Below, in pieces: positions 17,301 to 25,041 of a stretch of 64,000 nucleotides of DNA. Position 1 is the stretch's first letter. The number at the start of each line of letters is the position of its first letter. A model generated the notes under the pieces. The model worked only from the letters and a program-made list of their open reading frames with translations, searched no databases and had not been told where the DNA came from. The translations under genes and the position numbers were made by a program. This stretch comes from Longispora albida DSM 44784 (lineage in GTDB: Bacteria; Actinomycetota; Actinomycetes; Mycobacteriales; Micromonosporaceae), in the NCBI RefSeq assembly GCF_000379825.1, contig NZ_KB903816.1:1-64000 (forward strand), read 5' to 3'.

Positions 17301-17400
17301 GTCCTGGTCCGGCGTCACCACCAACGCCCGGGCGTGCTTCGCCGTACCGGAGCAGACGATCGCCGCGGCCCTCGACCAGCTCCGCAAGCTACTGCAGTAG
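14377..17400 (+). CDS. Methionine S-methyltransferase-like protein (methyltransferase fused to PLP aminotransferase domain)
   Basis: The protein has 1007 residues. Residues about 75-300 form a class I SAM methyltransferase: WGTTFLEGLLRKP, motif I LIELGTGTGW (106-115), LGADLNPEA, IVGCIPQVL, then LSNYAEAQGLVEDQFGLGL and LAGRPG. These blocks and their order match plant methionine S-methyltransferase (MMT), which makes S-methylmethionine from methionine and SAM. The C-terminal about 430 residues form a fold-type I aminotransferase domain, ending with a block (LNTPSWSG) that also aligns with plant MMT. Here the domain keeps NPANPSG (788-794), Asp819 in VIDEIFG and a Lys858 in GGASKEF, the expected PLP site. 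The GTG start is leaderless. No homocysteine methyltransferase or DMSP gene is nearby. Function by family; activity unproven. Confidence 0.85.
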   Translation: MPAFIDPPGLDVQALLSAPDPVPALREWSAAPEPDLAIALHALLAALRTQPHPVLSQVPLDLTLGEQSTHLDLLLLPSTFAPEQWGTTFLEGLLRKPLRAYRGKRLIELGTGTGWVALALLRFTELAAVLGADLNPEAILISKLNAVLNSYTADGDPLPVLLTERFEAVESDLLAEPRRLGWRADLIVGCIPQVLASAADLYDLSNYAEAQGLVEDQFGLGLNARALQEALRLLEPGGSVILNLAGRPGPAALDRMFRRRGFEPETLWRTRVQQAGDTDIRPLVELEARTGSPFAFQLHRQSQQSVPARVALAAHEAGLPIYHELQVIEGRPRSEALFPLAAALEELELEELWSSVDLSDSGDVLDEQLRFVTRVAEGFLADPRAPYPHEAGDLSFRGRVAGFLRKFHDLPLEPGDVFTAPNRAELLHALLLNLTVPGDLVVLSETLRPSLEPALRKADREAVWLHDDAAEIAELLPHLAPRFVVLSGVLGSLEPILAVCEQIGALLIADESARFEIGSGKPETPGLRLLARHLTSGHLAVMVGLERSLAFPDTELALFVTRDRLLTEGLMAAAELTWSRVSYFHQAYYESLFDELLTFKVNAAEGVRAPDPWPGPSLVPSMLDLLRSAALGRPAPDADVIRLDYGENELPMPAALQAAILHGYLVPPSPAKVVDGPARPAREVDGRAIPAVAEYLRATRLPDLRDDQVLLGMGTLPLLLDALRAVELRRSQPPVVLLPEGSYGMFAPLIRCAGAQLRMLPATGPDFLATVDAVRAVDGPYDLLILTNPANPSGASYEPGQLTELIQLAAAAGGRVVIDEIFGLLADLDGPLPLGQDRWAGLTEAERNALLILGGASKEFAAGGLRLGFAASADRDWLATMESLRLTPIPASISIAATDLFADLPALWSQLEGMRADLRHRRALLAEGLAELGFTVPPGDRGGLFLYPDISALTGNPDQFVLDLEKHARVRLNTPSWSGVTTNARACFAVPEQTIAAALDQLRKLLQ

Positions 17401-18255
17401 ATCGATCAGTGTCGCGGCGTTGCGCTGGGCGTAGTCGCTGTAGCAGTTGTTCATGAGTACGTGGGTCCGGCCGGCTTCGCTGGAGAGTTCGGCGAGCCGG
17501 CCGGCCCACTCTCGCAGCTCCCGTTCCGAGTACATATAGCCGAACTTCTCGTGGATGTCGGTACTCGTCCACAGCTCACTGTGCCCGTGGAAGCGCACCA
17601 TCGCCAGGTCAGCCGTCGCCTCCACGACCGGCGGAATCGACGACTTGTGCCCCTGCGGCATGTCCACGCAGACGAACGGCAGCTCGTGCTTCCGCAGGAA
17701 CTCCAGCGTCTCGGCCGCGTTGTCCCCCTCGAACCACGAGGCGTGCCGGAACTCGATCGCGACCGGCAGCGGGCTGCACCGGTGCGCGACCTCCAGCACG
17801 TACTGCTTGTTGTCCTTCCGGATCGTGAACCACGGCGGGAACTGGAAAAGAATCGCCCCCAGCTTCCCCGCCTCCACCAGCGGATCGAGCGCCGACAGGA
17901 ACCGCGACCACACGTCCTCGTACACCTGAGGTTCGAGATCCTTCGGGTACACGTTCTTCTTGTCCGTCTCCGGCCGCAGATCCTTGTACAGCGCCGAAAC
18001 CTTGGTCGGATGCCCGGTCAGCAGGCTGAACGCCTTGATGTTGAACGTGAACTCCTTGGGCGTCCGGTCAGCCCACAACTTGGTGGTCTGCTCGGCCGGT
18101 GGCCCGTAGTACGTCGCGTCCACCTCGACCAGCGGGAAGTTCCGCGCGTAGTACGCGAGCCGCTTCTCCGCCGTGTTCGCACTCTCCGGATACCACCCGG
18201 AGCCCAGCAACGTCTTGTCAGTCCAGGAAGCGGTACCCACCAGGATCTGGCCCAT
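17389..18255 (-). CDS. DUF72 family protein
   Basis: The protein has 288 residues. The N-terminus MGQILVGTASWTDKTLLGSGWYP and the internal motifs VEVDATYYGPP, LFQFPPWF and AIEFRHASWF are the DUF72 (YecE-like) signature, a TIM-barrel family of unknown function. The start at 18255 is preferred because the family begins just before GTASW; ATGs at 18279 and slightly upstream add only a short tail. The last 12 bp (CTACTGCAGTAG) are shared with the convergent methyltransferase-aminotransferase gene. Confidence 0.88.
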   Translation of the reverse strand: MGQILVGTASWTDKTLLGSGWYPESANTAEKRLAYYARNFPLVEVDATYYGPPAEQTTKLWADRTPKEFTFNIKAFSLLTGHPTKVSALYKDLRPETDKKNVYPKDLEPQVYEDVWSRFLSALDPLVEAGKLGAILFQFPPWFTIRKDNKQYVLEVAHRCSPLPVAIEFRHASWFEGDNAAETLEFLRKHELPFVCVDMPQGHKSSIPPVVEATADLAMVRFHGHSELWTSTDIHEKFGYMYSERELREWAGRLAELSSEAGRTHVLMNNCYSDYAQRNAATLIDLLQ

Positions 18256-18305
18256 GATTCCAGTCTGGCCCGGATTCATGCCCATCATCGGGGTTTCGCC
18301 GGATG

Positions 18306-20126
18306 CTAGCGGCGTTCCAGGAGGAGTTCGAGGGCGTCGAGGAGTTGCCACCACCAGGAGGTCGCCCGGTACCGGTGCTGCTCGCCCAGGTGCTGGCGGA
18401 GCACGTCGGCGGACAGCCAGCCAGCCTGGGTGATCGCGTCGGCGACCGGGCCGGACGAGTTGGCGATCCGCTGCGGGGTCAGGAGCTGCGAGTTGTTGCC
18501 CCGGCTGGCGAAGAGCGCCCCGAGCAGCAGGATCGCCGCGTCGAGGCTGCCGGCCGGGAGGGCGCTGGTGGAGTCGGCCGGTACGGGTACCCAGGCTCCG
18601 CGCGCGTCGCGGTGCATCGGCCGGGAGCTCGGTTCGCAGGAGGCGGCGAGTACCGAGCCGATCCCGAGCAGGTCCACGGTCTCCGGCGGCCCGAAGGCGT
18701 CCGGGGCTGGCAGGTCGGCCCACGGGTACCCGGAAACGAGCTCCGGCCACGACCGGTTACCCATGAACGTCATGAGCCGCTCGGGATTCCGGAATGCGAA
18801 GACGCGCCTCGGGGAGCCGAGGAACGACGGAGGCCGGCCAGCAGTGATCACGTGCACCGGGCCGCTCGGCAGCTGGAAGACGAGTACGCGCGGAAGCGGG
18901 AGCTGCATCTCCGTGGTCAGCGTGTACGCGACGGGCTGCGTGACAGCAGCGGGAGCGACGGGCACCGGGGTTTCCACGGGTGCCCAGATGGGCATGGGGC
19001 TGGAGAACTCCACCTCAGGAGCGGCCGGCTTTATGACGGGGAGTTCGCGGGTGTCGGACTCAGCCGCTGGCACTGTGGACAATGCTTCGGCTGGTACGAC
19101 GAGGCTGCCTTCTGCGACGACGAGTTCCGGTTGTTCGAGCACCGTCGGCGCCACTCCGAATGCCCGGTGCAGAAGTGTCGCCACGGCCGGCAGGCGGCTC
19201 GATCCGCCGACCAGGAACACGCCAGCGAGTTTCTGCGGTTCGGCCTGGGCGGCAGTGATGGCCTCTCGGGTCGCCACGACGGTTCTGTCGATGAGCGGGG
19301 CGGCCAGCCGGTCGAGTTCTTCGCGGCCGATAGGCGCTTCGGCTTCGACTATCGGTACGTAGACAAAGGCTTGCGGGGTGCGGGCGAGCATTTCTTTCGC
19401 GCCACGTACATCATCGAGAAATTGTTTTGCCAGACGACGGTCGCTGGCCGAATCCGGATCGGCGAGGCGCTCCCATTGTTCTGTCGTGCGGGGCAGTGCG
19501 GCACGCAGGTGCTCGATGAGAGCCGCGTCGACGTCGAGCCCGCCGACGTCGGGCAGGCCCGAGGCTGACAGGACCGTCGGGCCGGGACCGACGACCGAGG
19601 CGTCGAACGTGCCGCCGCCGAAGTCGTAGACAACCAGCGCGCCGTCCGCGCCGAGCGTGCCGCGCAGGACAGTGGTGAAGTAGCAGGCAGCGGCGACGGG
19701 CTCGGGGACGAGGCGCGGTACGGGCAGCCCCGCCCGGCGGGCGGCGTCGGCCAGGAGCCGGAGGCGCTCGGCGTCCCAGGCCGCGGGGTGGGTCAGGACG
19801 ACCTCGTCAGGCGGGCCGCCCATCGTGCGCTCGGCCTCCGCGCTGACCCGGTGCAGGACGGCGGCGATCAGCGTGACCGCGCGATCGGTGCCGGCGCCTT
19901 CCTCGTCCAGCAGCCGCTTCGGGTTGGCCACGAACCTGTCCGGGGCCAGCCGGGCGCTGTGCGCGGCGTCGCGGCCGGTCAGGATCTCGCCTTCCGGCGT
20001 CGTGAACACCCCGGAGGGCAGCACAGGGGAACCATCGAACAGGAGCTGGCGGACCTGGCCGTCCGGACGGCGCATGACCGCGACGGTGTTCGAGGTGCCG
20101 AAGTCGATACCCAGCCGGTGAGCCAT
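18306..20126 (-). CDS. Hsp70/DnaK-like protein with non-canonical C-terminus
   Basis: The protein has 606 residues. The N-terminal about 340 residues form an actin-fold ATPase: phosphate-1 GIDFGTSNTVAV, phosphate-2 VVYDFGGGTFDASVV, adenosine-binding LVGGSSRLPAV. The canonical DnaK substrate-binding domain and its C-terminal lid are not recognisable. Instead there is a proline/valine-rich linker (about 345-400) and a unique domain of about 200 residues. Such proteins in actinomycetes are not general chaperones; the partner is unknown. No grpE or dnaJ is nearby. A -10 TACCTT lies 6 nt upstream of the ATG. The gene is divergent from ogt with 65 bp between starts. Confidence 0.85.
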   Translation of the reverse strand: MAHRLGIDFGTSNTVAVMRRPDGQVRQLLFDGSPVLPSGVFTTPEGEILTGRDAAHSARLAPDRFVANPKRLLDEEGAGTDRAVTLIAAVLHRVSAEAERTMGGPPDEVVLTHPAAWDAERLRLLADAARRAGLPVPRLVPEPVAAACYFTTVLRGTLGADGALVVYDFGGGTFDASVVGPGPTVLSASGLPDVGGLDVDAALIEHLRAALPRTTEQWERLADPDSASDRRLAKQFLDDVRGAKEMLARTPQAFVYVPIVEAEAPIGREELDRLAAPLIDRTVVATREAITAAQAEPQKLAGVFLVGGSSRLPAVATLLHRAFGVAPTVLEQPELVVAEGSLVVPAEALSTVPAAESDTRELPVIKPAAPEVEFSSPMPIWAPVETPVPVAPAAVTQPVAYTLTTEMQLPLPRVLVFQLPSGPVHVITAGRPPSFLGSPRRVFAFRNPERLMTFMGNRSWPELVSGYPWADLPAPDAFGPPETVDLLGIGSVLAASCEPSSRPMHRDARGAWVPVPADSTSALPAGSLDAAILLLGALFASRGNNSQLLTPQRIANSSGPVADAITQAGWLSADVLRQHLGEQHRYRATSWWWQLLDALELLLERR

Positions 20127-20132
20127 GCCGCC

Positions 20133-20138
20133 AAGGTA
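20133..20138 (-). promoter_or_regulatory. -10 element TACCTT, leaderless start of the Hsp70-like gene
   Basis: TACCTT on the minus strand is 6 nt upstream of the ATG at 20126, without a ribosome-binding site. Confidence 0.45.
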
Positions 20139-20178
20139 CCGGCCAAACCTGGGCCAGGCGTCGCGCGGGCGGGGCGTG

Positions 20179-20184
20179 TACGGT
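20179..20184 (+). promoter_or_regulatory. -10 element TACGGT, leaderless start of ogt
   Basis: TACGGT is followed by 7 nt and the GTG at 20192. The Hsp70-like promoter lies back to back about 40 bp away. Confidence 0.45.
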
Positions 20185-20191
20185 CGGAAGA

Positions 20192-20677
20192 GTGATATGG
20201 GCGCTCTTGCCGTCTCCGATCGGCCTGCTGGCCGCGGCAGCCGACGAACACGGTATCTGCAAGATCCGTTTTGACGGCGAGGTGCACGGCACCGTCGGGG
20301 ACTCTTCCGTGCTCGACGAGCTGGCCGCGCAGCTCACGGCGTATTTCGCTGGCGAGCTGACCGAGTTCACCGTGCCGCTGTCCGTGCGGTCCGGCACGGC
20401 GTTCGAGCGGGAGGTCTGGCTGGCGCTGCGCCGGATCCCGCACGGCGAGATGCGGACCTACGGGCAGATCGCCACCGAGGTCGGCGACCACGACCCGCTG
20501 GCGGCCAGGGCCGTCGGGACAGCCAACAACCGCAATCCGCTGCCGATCGTCGTCCCGTGCCACCGCGTCGTGGGCGCCGACGGGAAGCTGGTCGGCTTCG
20601 GCGGCGGCCTTGACCGGAAACGCTTCCTGCTGGAGCTGGAGGCCAGGGTCCGAGTAGAACGCGACTTCTTCTTGTGA
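20192..20677 (+). CDS. ogt: Methylated-DNA--protein-cysteine S-methyltransferase
   Basis: The protein has 161 residues, the normal length for the single-domain enzyme. The active site is IVVPCHRVVG with acceptor Cys123, followed by the Asn-hinge region and LVGFGGGLDRKRFLLELE. The DNA-binding wing RTYGQIATEVG and arginine finger region ARAVGTANNRNPLP are intact. It repairs O6-alkylguanine in DNA by suicidal methyl transfer. There is no Ada-type N-domain, so no sign of autoregulation. It ends 2 nt before hairpin copy 5. Confidence 0.95.
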   Translation: MIWALLPSPIGLLAAAADEHGICKIRFDGEVHGTVGDSSVLDELAAQLTAYFAGELTEFTVPLSVRSGTAFEREVWLALRRIPHGEMRTYGQIATEVGDHDPLAARAVGTANNRNPLPIVVPCHRVVGADGKLVGFGGGLDRKRFLLELEARVRVERDFFL

Positions 20678-20679
20678 GA

Positions 20680-20789
20680 GTGCCGACCCGCTGAGAGCGA
20701 CGATGCGCGCGTTGCGGGTCTTCCCAGATACAACACCGGTATCTGGGAAGACCCGCGCCTTCGCCTCGCCGCTCTCAGCGGGCCACCTC
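20680..20789. repeat. Hairpin element, copy 5
   Basis: Outer arms GTGCCGACCCGCTGAGAG and CTCTCAGCGGGCCACCTC enclose the stem GCGGGTCTTCCCAGA. The stem is perfectly mirrored after the apex TACAACACCGGTA (20729-20741), the complement of the shared 13-mer. The middle arm sequence (GCGACGATGCGC) differs from copies 3, 4 and 6. It sits between convergent genes: 2 nt after the ogt stop, and its right edge overlaps the TGA of the P-loop kinase gene (20788-20790). Confidence 0.92.
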
Positions 20790-21297
20790 AGGTCAGATCA
20801 AGAGCAGAAAGACCTCCTGGCACCACGTAGTGCCGGTCGTATCGGGCCAGCTCAGCGGCGTCCGGGGCACTGAAGTACTTCAGGTACTCCTCGATGTGTT
20901 CCGGGGTCAGTGGCACCGTCCCGTGCTCGCCCGCCACGTTGCGGAGCGCGAGCCGGCGGTTGAGTTCTGGCACCGGGACGTCCAGGTGGTACAGCTCGAC
21001 CTCGGCGCCGAGGGCCTGACCGGCGGCGCGCTTGTCCTCGCGGTGCTCGGGCACCCACAGGCCCCATTCGAGGATCACGTGCTGGCCGAGGCGCAGCAGG
21101 TCCTGGGCGAGCAGCCAGAAGCGCTGTTCGAGCCGGTCGCGGGCCTGCTCGTCGAACAGGTCGATGTGCAGGTCTGCCAGCCATTCGTCGGGGCAGAGCC
21201 GCACGGCGGGCACCTGCGCGGCCAGCCGCTTCGCCAGCGTCGTCTTGCCGGATCCGGGCAGGCCACACAGCAGGATCAGTCGAGCCACGCCACGCAT
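20788..21297 (-). CDS. P-loop kinase-like protein (AAA family)
   Basis: The protein has 169 residues. Walker A is CGLPGSGKTTLAKRL near the N-terminus; LCPDEWLADL follows, and a lid-like helix carries LNRRLALRN. It looks like the small AAA/zeta-toxin-related kinases that phosphorylate a small molecule or nucleotide; the substrate is unknown. The ATG at 21297 lies 2 nt after the TGA of the large LuxR-STAND gene, so the two form an operon. The last residues LDLT and the TGA overlap the flank and edge of hairpin copy 5. Confidence 0.8.
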   Translation of the reverse strand: MRGVARLILLCGLPGSGKTTLAKRLAAQVPAVRLCPDEWLADLHIDLFDEQARDRLEQRFWLLAQDLLRLGQHVILEWGLWVPEHREDKRAAGQALGAEVELYHLDVPVPELNRRLALRNVAGEHGTVPLTPEHIEEYLKYFSAPDAAELARYDRHYVVPGGLSALDLT

Positions 21298-21299
21298 GC

Positions 21300-24065
21300 T
21301 CACAGGCTGAGGCCAGCCATCGCCGCCGCCCCGGTCCCGGCATGCTCGCCGCCAGCGAGGATGAGCGTGCGGGCCCACTGGTACCGGCAGCCGGCGGCGT
21401 CGAACGCGGCCGCGACGGCGAGCAGCCGGCCCTGGTCACCGTCGAGCAGTGCCTCGGCCCGGTCGAGCAGCGCGCCGGCGACCGGGTTCCCGCCCACGAT
21501 CGTGCGGGAGTCCTTGATCCGGTCACGGGCGTCGGGGCTCGCGGTGAGCGCGGCTGCCTCGGCGCGCAGCGCGACGTACCAGTGCTGCCATACCCAGATG
21601 ACCCACTCGTTCATCTCGCCGGGCTCGGCCAGCAGGCCCGTCAGTGCCCGGTCTGCCTGACCGTGGTGGAGCTGCACGATCGCGTCGAACACCGCGCTGT
21701 AGCCGGCCTTGTGTTCCGGCATCGCACCCAGTCCGTCCATGATGGACAGCCATTCGCCTCTCGGACCGTCGTCGCGGCGCAGGCCGTGGACCATCGCCAC
21801 CGCGGCCGCCGCTGTGGCCAGGTCGGGGGCGTGCGGGCTGCCCGAACGTTCCCAGGCATCGCGGAACCGCCTGCTGCCGGCGAGTACGTCTCCGATGTTG
21901 CCCGCCAGCGCGTCCGCCACCAGGAGCCGGGAGGTGGCGAAGTCACCGCGTTCGGCCAGGAGCGGCAGGTCGCGCAGTTGCTCGCCCCACCGGCGGGCAC
22001 CGTGGAGGTCGCCCACGCCGGTGCAGGTCTCGGCCGCCTCGGACAGCGCGTTGGCCTGTTCGTGCGCGCTGGCCGGCGTCACCGGTACTGAAGCGAGCAG
22101 TTCGACGCGCCGGCGGGTCGTCTGCGCGGTGGCGAAGGTGTCGCCGGCCCAGCACTGGACTGCGGTGAGCGCGTCCAGTGCGGCGCTGAGGGCGAGCGGG
22201 TCGCGGGTACGGGTGGCCAGCTCGACCGCGTGCTCGGCGCGCGCGAGCGCTACCGGCATGACTGTCTCCGGCTCGGCGTCGCTGAGGACTCCGCATTCGG
22301 CCAGGGCCACGGCAGCCAGGGCGGCGGGATCAGCGCCGGCCAGCTCACGTGCCTGGTCGAGCAGTGCGGCGGCCTCGCCAGGGGATGGCGCCTGGGAGAA
22401 CGTGCCGGAGAAGCGGTACGTCGTCGCTACGGCCGTGGCCAGGTCACGGGCGGCCCCAGCGGTGTCACCGGCGCTCAGTGCGGTGTCCGCAGCAGCGCGG
22501 TACAGCCGGTACATGGCGTCGCCGTGCAGCCGGCAGCCGGCCACCGCTGCGGCGTGCCGGAGCGCCGAACGCACGGCGACCGGGTCGTCGGCCAGCGACG
22601 CCGCCTGTTCGTAACGCTGCTGGGCCTCGCTGGCCAGGTTCCGGGTGAAAGTGAGCTGAGCCAGGGCGACAGCCAGGTCGTGCGCGTCGGCCCGGGACTC
22701 GGGACGGCCTGCCGCCCAGCCCAACGCCGCCCGGATGTCGTCGGCCGCCACGTCGAACCCGGCGCGCCACACCCCAGTACCCGCCGGCGCAGTCCCGGCC
22801 AGGCTGGTGGCGGTCGCCAGGCACCAGCGCAGGTGGCGCGAGCGGACATCGTCGAGCTCACCGGCCCCAGCAAGCTGCTCTGTCCCGTACTGCCGGATGG
22901 TCTCCAGCGTGCGGTACCGGGTGCCACCCGGCGTCGGGGCGACCGTCAGCAGGCTCTGCTCAGTGAGCCGGGCCAGCGCGTCGGCGGTTTCGAACAGCCC
23001 GAAACCGGTCACCTGCCGCGCGGCGTCCACAGTGAACGGTGCGACGAAGACTGAGATCCGGCGCAGCACCGTACGGTCGTCCGGCTCCAGCAGGGCGTGG
23101 CTCCAGTCCAGCATGGCCCGTACCGAGCGGTGCCGGTCTTCGGCGCGCGCCCCGCCGGTCAGCAGCCGCAGCTGGTCGGGGAGTACCCCGGCCAGGCCGT
23201 CCAGGCCGAGCGCTGGCAGCCGGGCGGCCGCCAGCTCGATCGCCAGCGCCACCCCGTCCAGCCCCCGGCAGATCTCGGCGGCCTGGGTACGCTGCTCCGG
23301 CGTCACCGGCCAGCCCACAGCCGCAGCGCGTTCGAGGAGCAACGCGACCGCGTCCGGGTCGCCGGTCTCGCTGTCGAGTGACAGCGGCGGGATGGGGTGG
23401 ACGCGCTCGAACGGTACTGTCAGCCGCGCCCGGCTGGTGGCCAGCACGGTCAGCCGGGGGCACCCCGCGAGCAGCCGTTCCAGCAGGGGCGCGACGCCGT
23501 CTCGTACGTGCTCGCAGTTGTCGAGTACCAGCAGGGCGTGCCGGTCGGCGAACGCGGCGACGACCGACTCGTCCATGCCACGGCTCTGCTGCTCACCGAT
23601 GCCGGCCGCTGCTGCCACCGCCGCGCTGACCATCGCCGGATCGGTGACCGGTACCAGGTCGGCGAACCACACGCCGTCGGCGAAGTCGCCGGCCGCGGCC
23701 TCCGCGACCGCCAGCGCGAGCCGGGTCTTGCCCACCCCGCCCGGGCCGACAGCGCTCACCTGCCGGTGTTCCCTGACCGCCGCGATCAGTTCCGCCAGCT
23801 CACGTGACCGGCCGACGAACGAGGTCACCGGCGCGGGCAGCCCCAGCGCCGGCATGCCACCACGTGCGGTCCGGCTCCACTCCGCGGCTAGTTGCGCGAG
23901 GCCCCGCCGGTCCGCGGCACCGAGCTTGCGCAGCAGCGAGGAGACGTGTGTCTCGACGGTACGGACCGAGATGAACAGCCGCGCGCCGATCTCGGCGTTG
24001 CTGAGATGCTCCCCAACCAGGTTCAGCACCTCGGCCTCCCGGCCAGAGATCCCCTGAGCTACCAC
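21300..24065 (-). CDS. LuxR-STAND regulator with N-terminal HTH, NB-ARC-like ATPase and TPR-like C-terminus
   Basis: The protein has about 921 residues from the GTG at 24065; an ATG at 24161 would add 32 residues lacking domain features. The LuxR HTH comes first (ISGREAEVLNLVGEHLSNAEIGARL, then VRTVETHVSSLL). A STAND ATPase follows: Walker A GPGGVGKTRLA, sensor LLVLDNCEHVRDG, TSRARL. About 500 residues of alpha-helical repeats complete it. Most large LAL regulators carry the HTH at the C-terminus, so this order is unusual. It is probably a ligand-gated transcription activator, coupled to the small kinase 2 nt downstream. Confidence 0.85.
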   Translation of the reverse strand: MVAQGISGREAEVLNLVGEHLSNAEIGARLFISVRTVETHVSSLLRKLGAADRRGLAQLAAEWSRTARGGMPALGLPAPVTSFVGRSRELAELIAAVREHRQVSAVGPGGVGKTRLALAVAEAAAGDFADGVWFADLVPVTDPAMVSAAVAAAAGIGEQQSRGMDESVVAAFADRHALLVLDNCEHVRDGVAPLLERLLAGCPRLTVLATSRARLTVPFERVHPIPPLSLDSETGDPDAVALLLERAAAVGWPVTPEQRTQAAEICRGLDGVALAIELAAARLPALGLDGLAGVLPDQLRLLTGGARAEDRHRSVRAMLDWSHALLEPDDRTVLRRISVFVAPFTVDAARQVTGFGLFETADALARLTEQSLLTVAPTPGGTRYRTLETIRQYGTEQLAGAGELDDVRSRHLRWCLATATSLAGTAPAGTGVWRAGFDVAADDIRAALGWAAGRPESRADAHDLAVALAQLTFTRNLASEAQQRYEQAASLADDPVAVRSALRHAAAVAGCRLHGDAMYRLYRAAADTALSAGDTAGAARDLATAVATTYRFSGTFSQAPSPGEAAALLDQARELAGADPAALAAVALAECGVLSDAEPETVMPVALARAEHAVELATRTRDPLALSAALDALTAVQCWAGDTFATAQTTRRRVELLASVPVTPASAHEQANALSEAAETCTGVGDLHGARRWGEQLRDLPLLAERGDFATSRLLVADALAGNIGDVLAGSRRFRDAWERSGSPHAPDLATAAAAVAMVHGLRRDDGPRGEWLSIMDGLGAMPEHKAGYSAVFDAIVQLHHGQADRALTGLLAEPGEMNEWVIWVWQHWYVALRAEAAALTASPDARDRIKDSRTIVGGNPVAGALLDRAEALLDGDQGRLLAVAAAFDAAGCRYQWARTLILAGGEHAGTGAAAMAGLSL

Positions 24066-24226
24066 GGGCCCATCCTGCCCTACACCTGCGCCCGGCTCAG
24101 TGGTGGTCTCCGTGGTCAGTACGGATGTGTGGCCGGCCTGGCCGGGAGAAGCTCTGTGCATGGCCGGCGCCGAACACGCCGGCCGGGCCAGCCAGGCCGA
24201 AGCGCCTCACGACTCAGGAGCCAAAC

Positions 24227-24562
24227 ATGATCAAGACTGTGCTGCACCCCGTGTCCGACCTCGCGGCGGCCAAGGCGGTGTACTCCGCGCTGACCGGCAC
24301 CGCGCCGCAGGTCGACAGCACGTACTACGTCGGCTTCGACGTCGACGGCCAGCAGATCGGCCTGGTACCTGCTGGCGGCCCGCAGGGCATGACCTCTCCG
24401 GTGGCCTACTGGCACGTGCCGGACATCGAGGCGAAGCTGGCCGAGGTCACCGCAGCTGGCGCGACCATGCAGGACCCCGTCCGCGACGTCGGCGGCGGCC
24501 GCCTGGTGGCCACCGTGACCGACCCCGACGGCAATGTCCTCGGCCTGATGCAGGACAGCTGA
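24227..24562 (+). CDS. VOC-family (glyoxalase-like) protein
   Basis: The protein has 111 residues, one vicinal-oxygen-chelate module. The ATG at 24227 follows AGGAG with good spacing; further upstream frame is not coding. The hallmarks are the beta-alpha-beta-beta-beta repeat ending ATVTDPDGNVLGLMQDS, and VAYWHVPDIEAKLAEVTAAGA. It could be a metal-dependent detoxification enzyme or a binding protein. First gene of a three-gene plus-strand operon with the YdeI-like and DoxX-like genes. Confidence 0.88.
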   Translation: MIKTVLHPVSDLAAAKAVYSALTGTAPQVDSTYYVGFDVDGQQIGLVPAGGPQGMTSPVAYWHVPDIEAKLAEVTAAGATMQDPVRDVGGGRLVATVTDPDGNVLGLMQDS

Positions 24563-24594
24563 ACCGAACTTCCCGGCCAATAGAGGAGTACGCC

Positions 24595-25041
24595 ATGAAG
24601 TTCCGCACTCTCGTCGAGCCGCCCGAGCCCATGCGCGGGCTGGAGGTTCCGCCCGAGGTGATGGAGGAGCTCGGCGGGGGCGCCCGGCCACCGGTGACCA
24701 TCACGATCAACGGGCACTCGTGGCAGAGCCGGGTCGCCATCCTGCGAGGCCGCCACCTGCTCGGCCTCAGCAACGCCAACCGGCGGGCCGCCGGGGTCGA
24801 GATCGGCGAGGAGATCGAGGTCGAGCTGGAACTCGACACCGAGCCACGCGTCGTCGCCGAACCAGCGGACTTCGCCCAGGCCCTGGACGAGAATCCGGCC
24901 GCCCGCGCCGCGTACGACAGCCTCGCCTACAGCCACAAGCGCGAGCATGTCCGCGCCGTCGAGAGCGCGAAGAAGCCCGAGACGCGCCAGCGGCGTATCG
25001 AAAAAGCCATCACCACCCTCCTGAAAGGACAAACATCATGA
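24595..25041 (+). CDS. YdeI/DUF1905-type protein
   Basis: The protein has 148 residues. GAGGAG precedes the ATG at 24595. The N-terminal about 90 residues match the DUF1905 beta-barrel (VTITINGHSWQSRVAILRG, then GVEIGEEIEVELELD). The C-terminal part is a YdeI/OmpD-associated helical segment (FAQALDENPAARAAYDSLAYSHKREHVRAV). Function unknown; such proteins are often linked with stress adaptation. Its TGA overlaps the ATG of the DoxX-like gene (ATGA), indicating translational coupling. Confidence 0.87.
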   Translation: MKFRTLVEPPEPMRGLEVPPEVMEELGGGARPPVTITINGHSWQSRVAILRGRHLLGLSNANRRAAGVEIGEEIEVELELDTEPRVVAEPADFAQALDENPAARAAYDSLAYSHKREHVRAVESAKKPETRQRRIEKAITTLLKGQTS

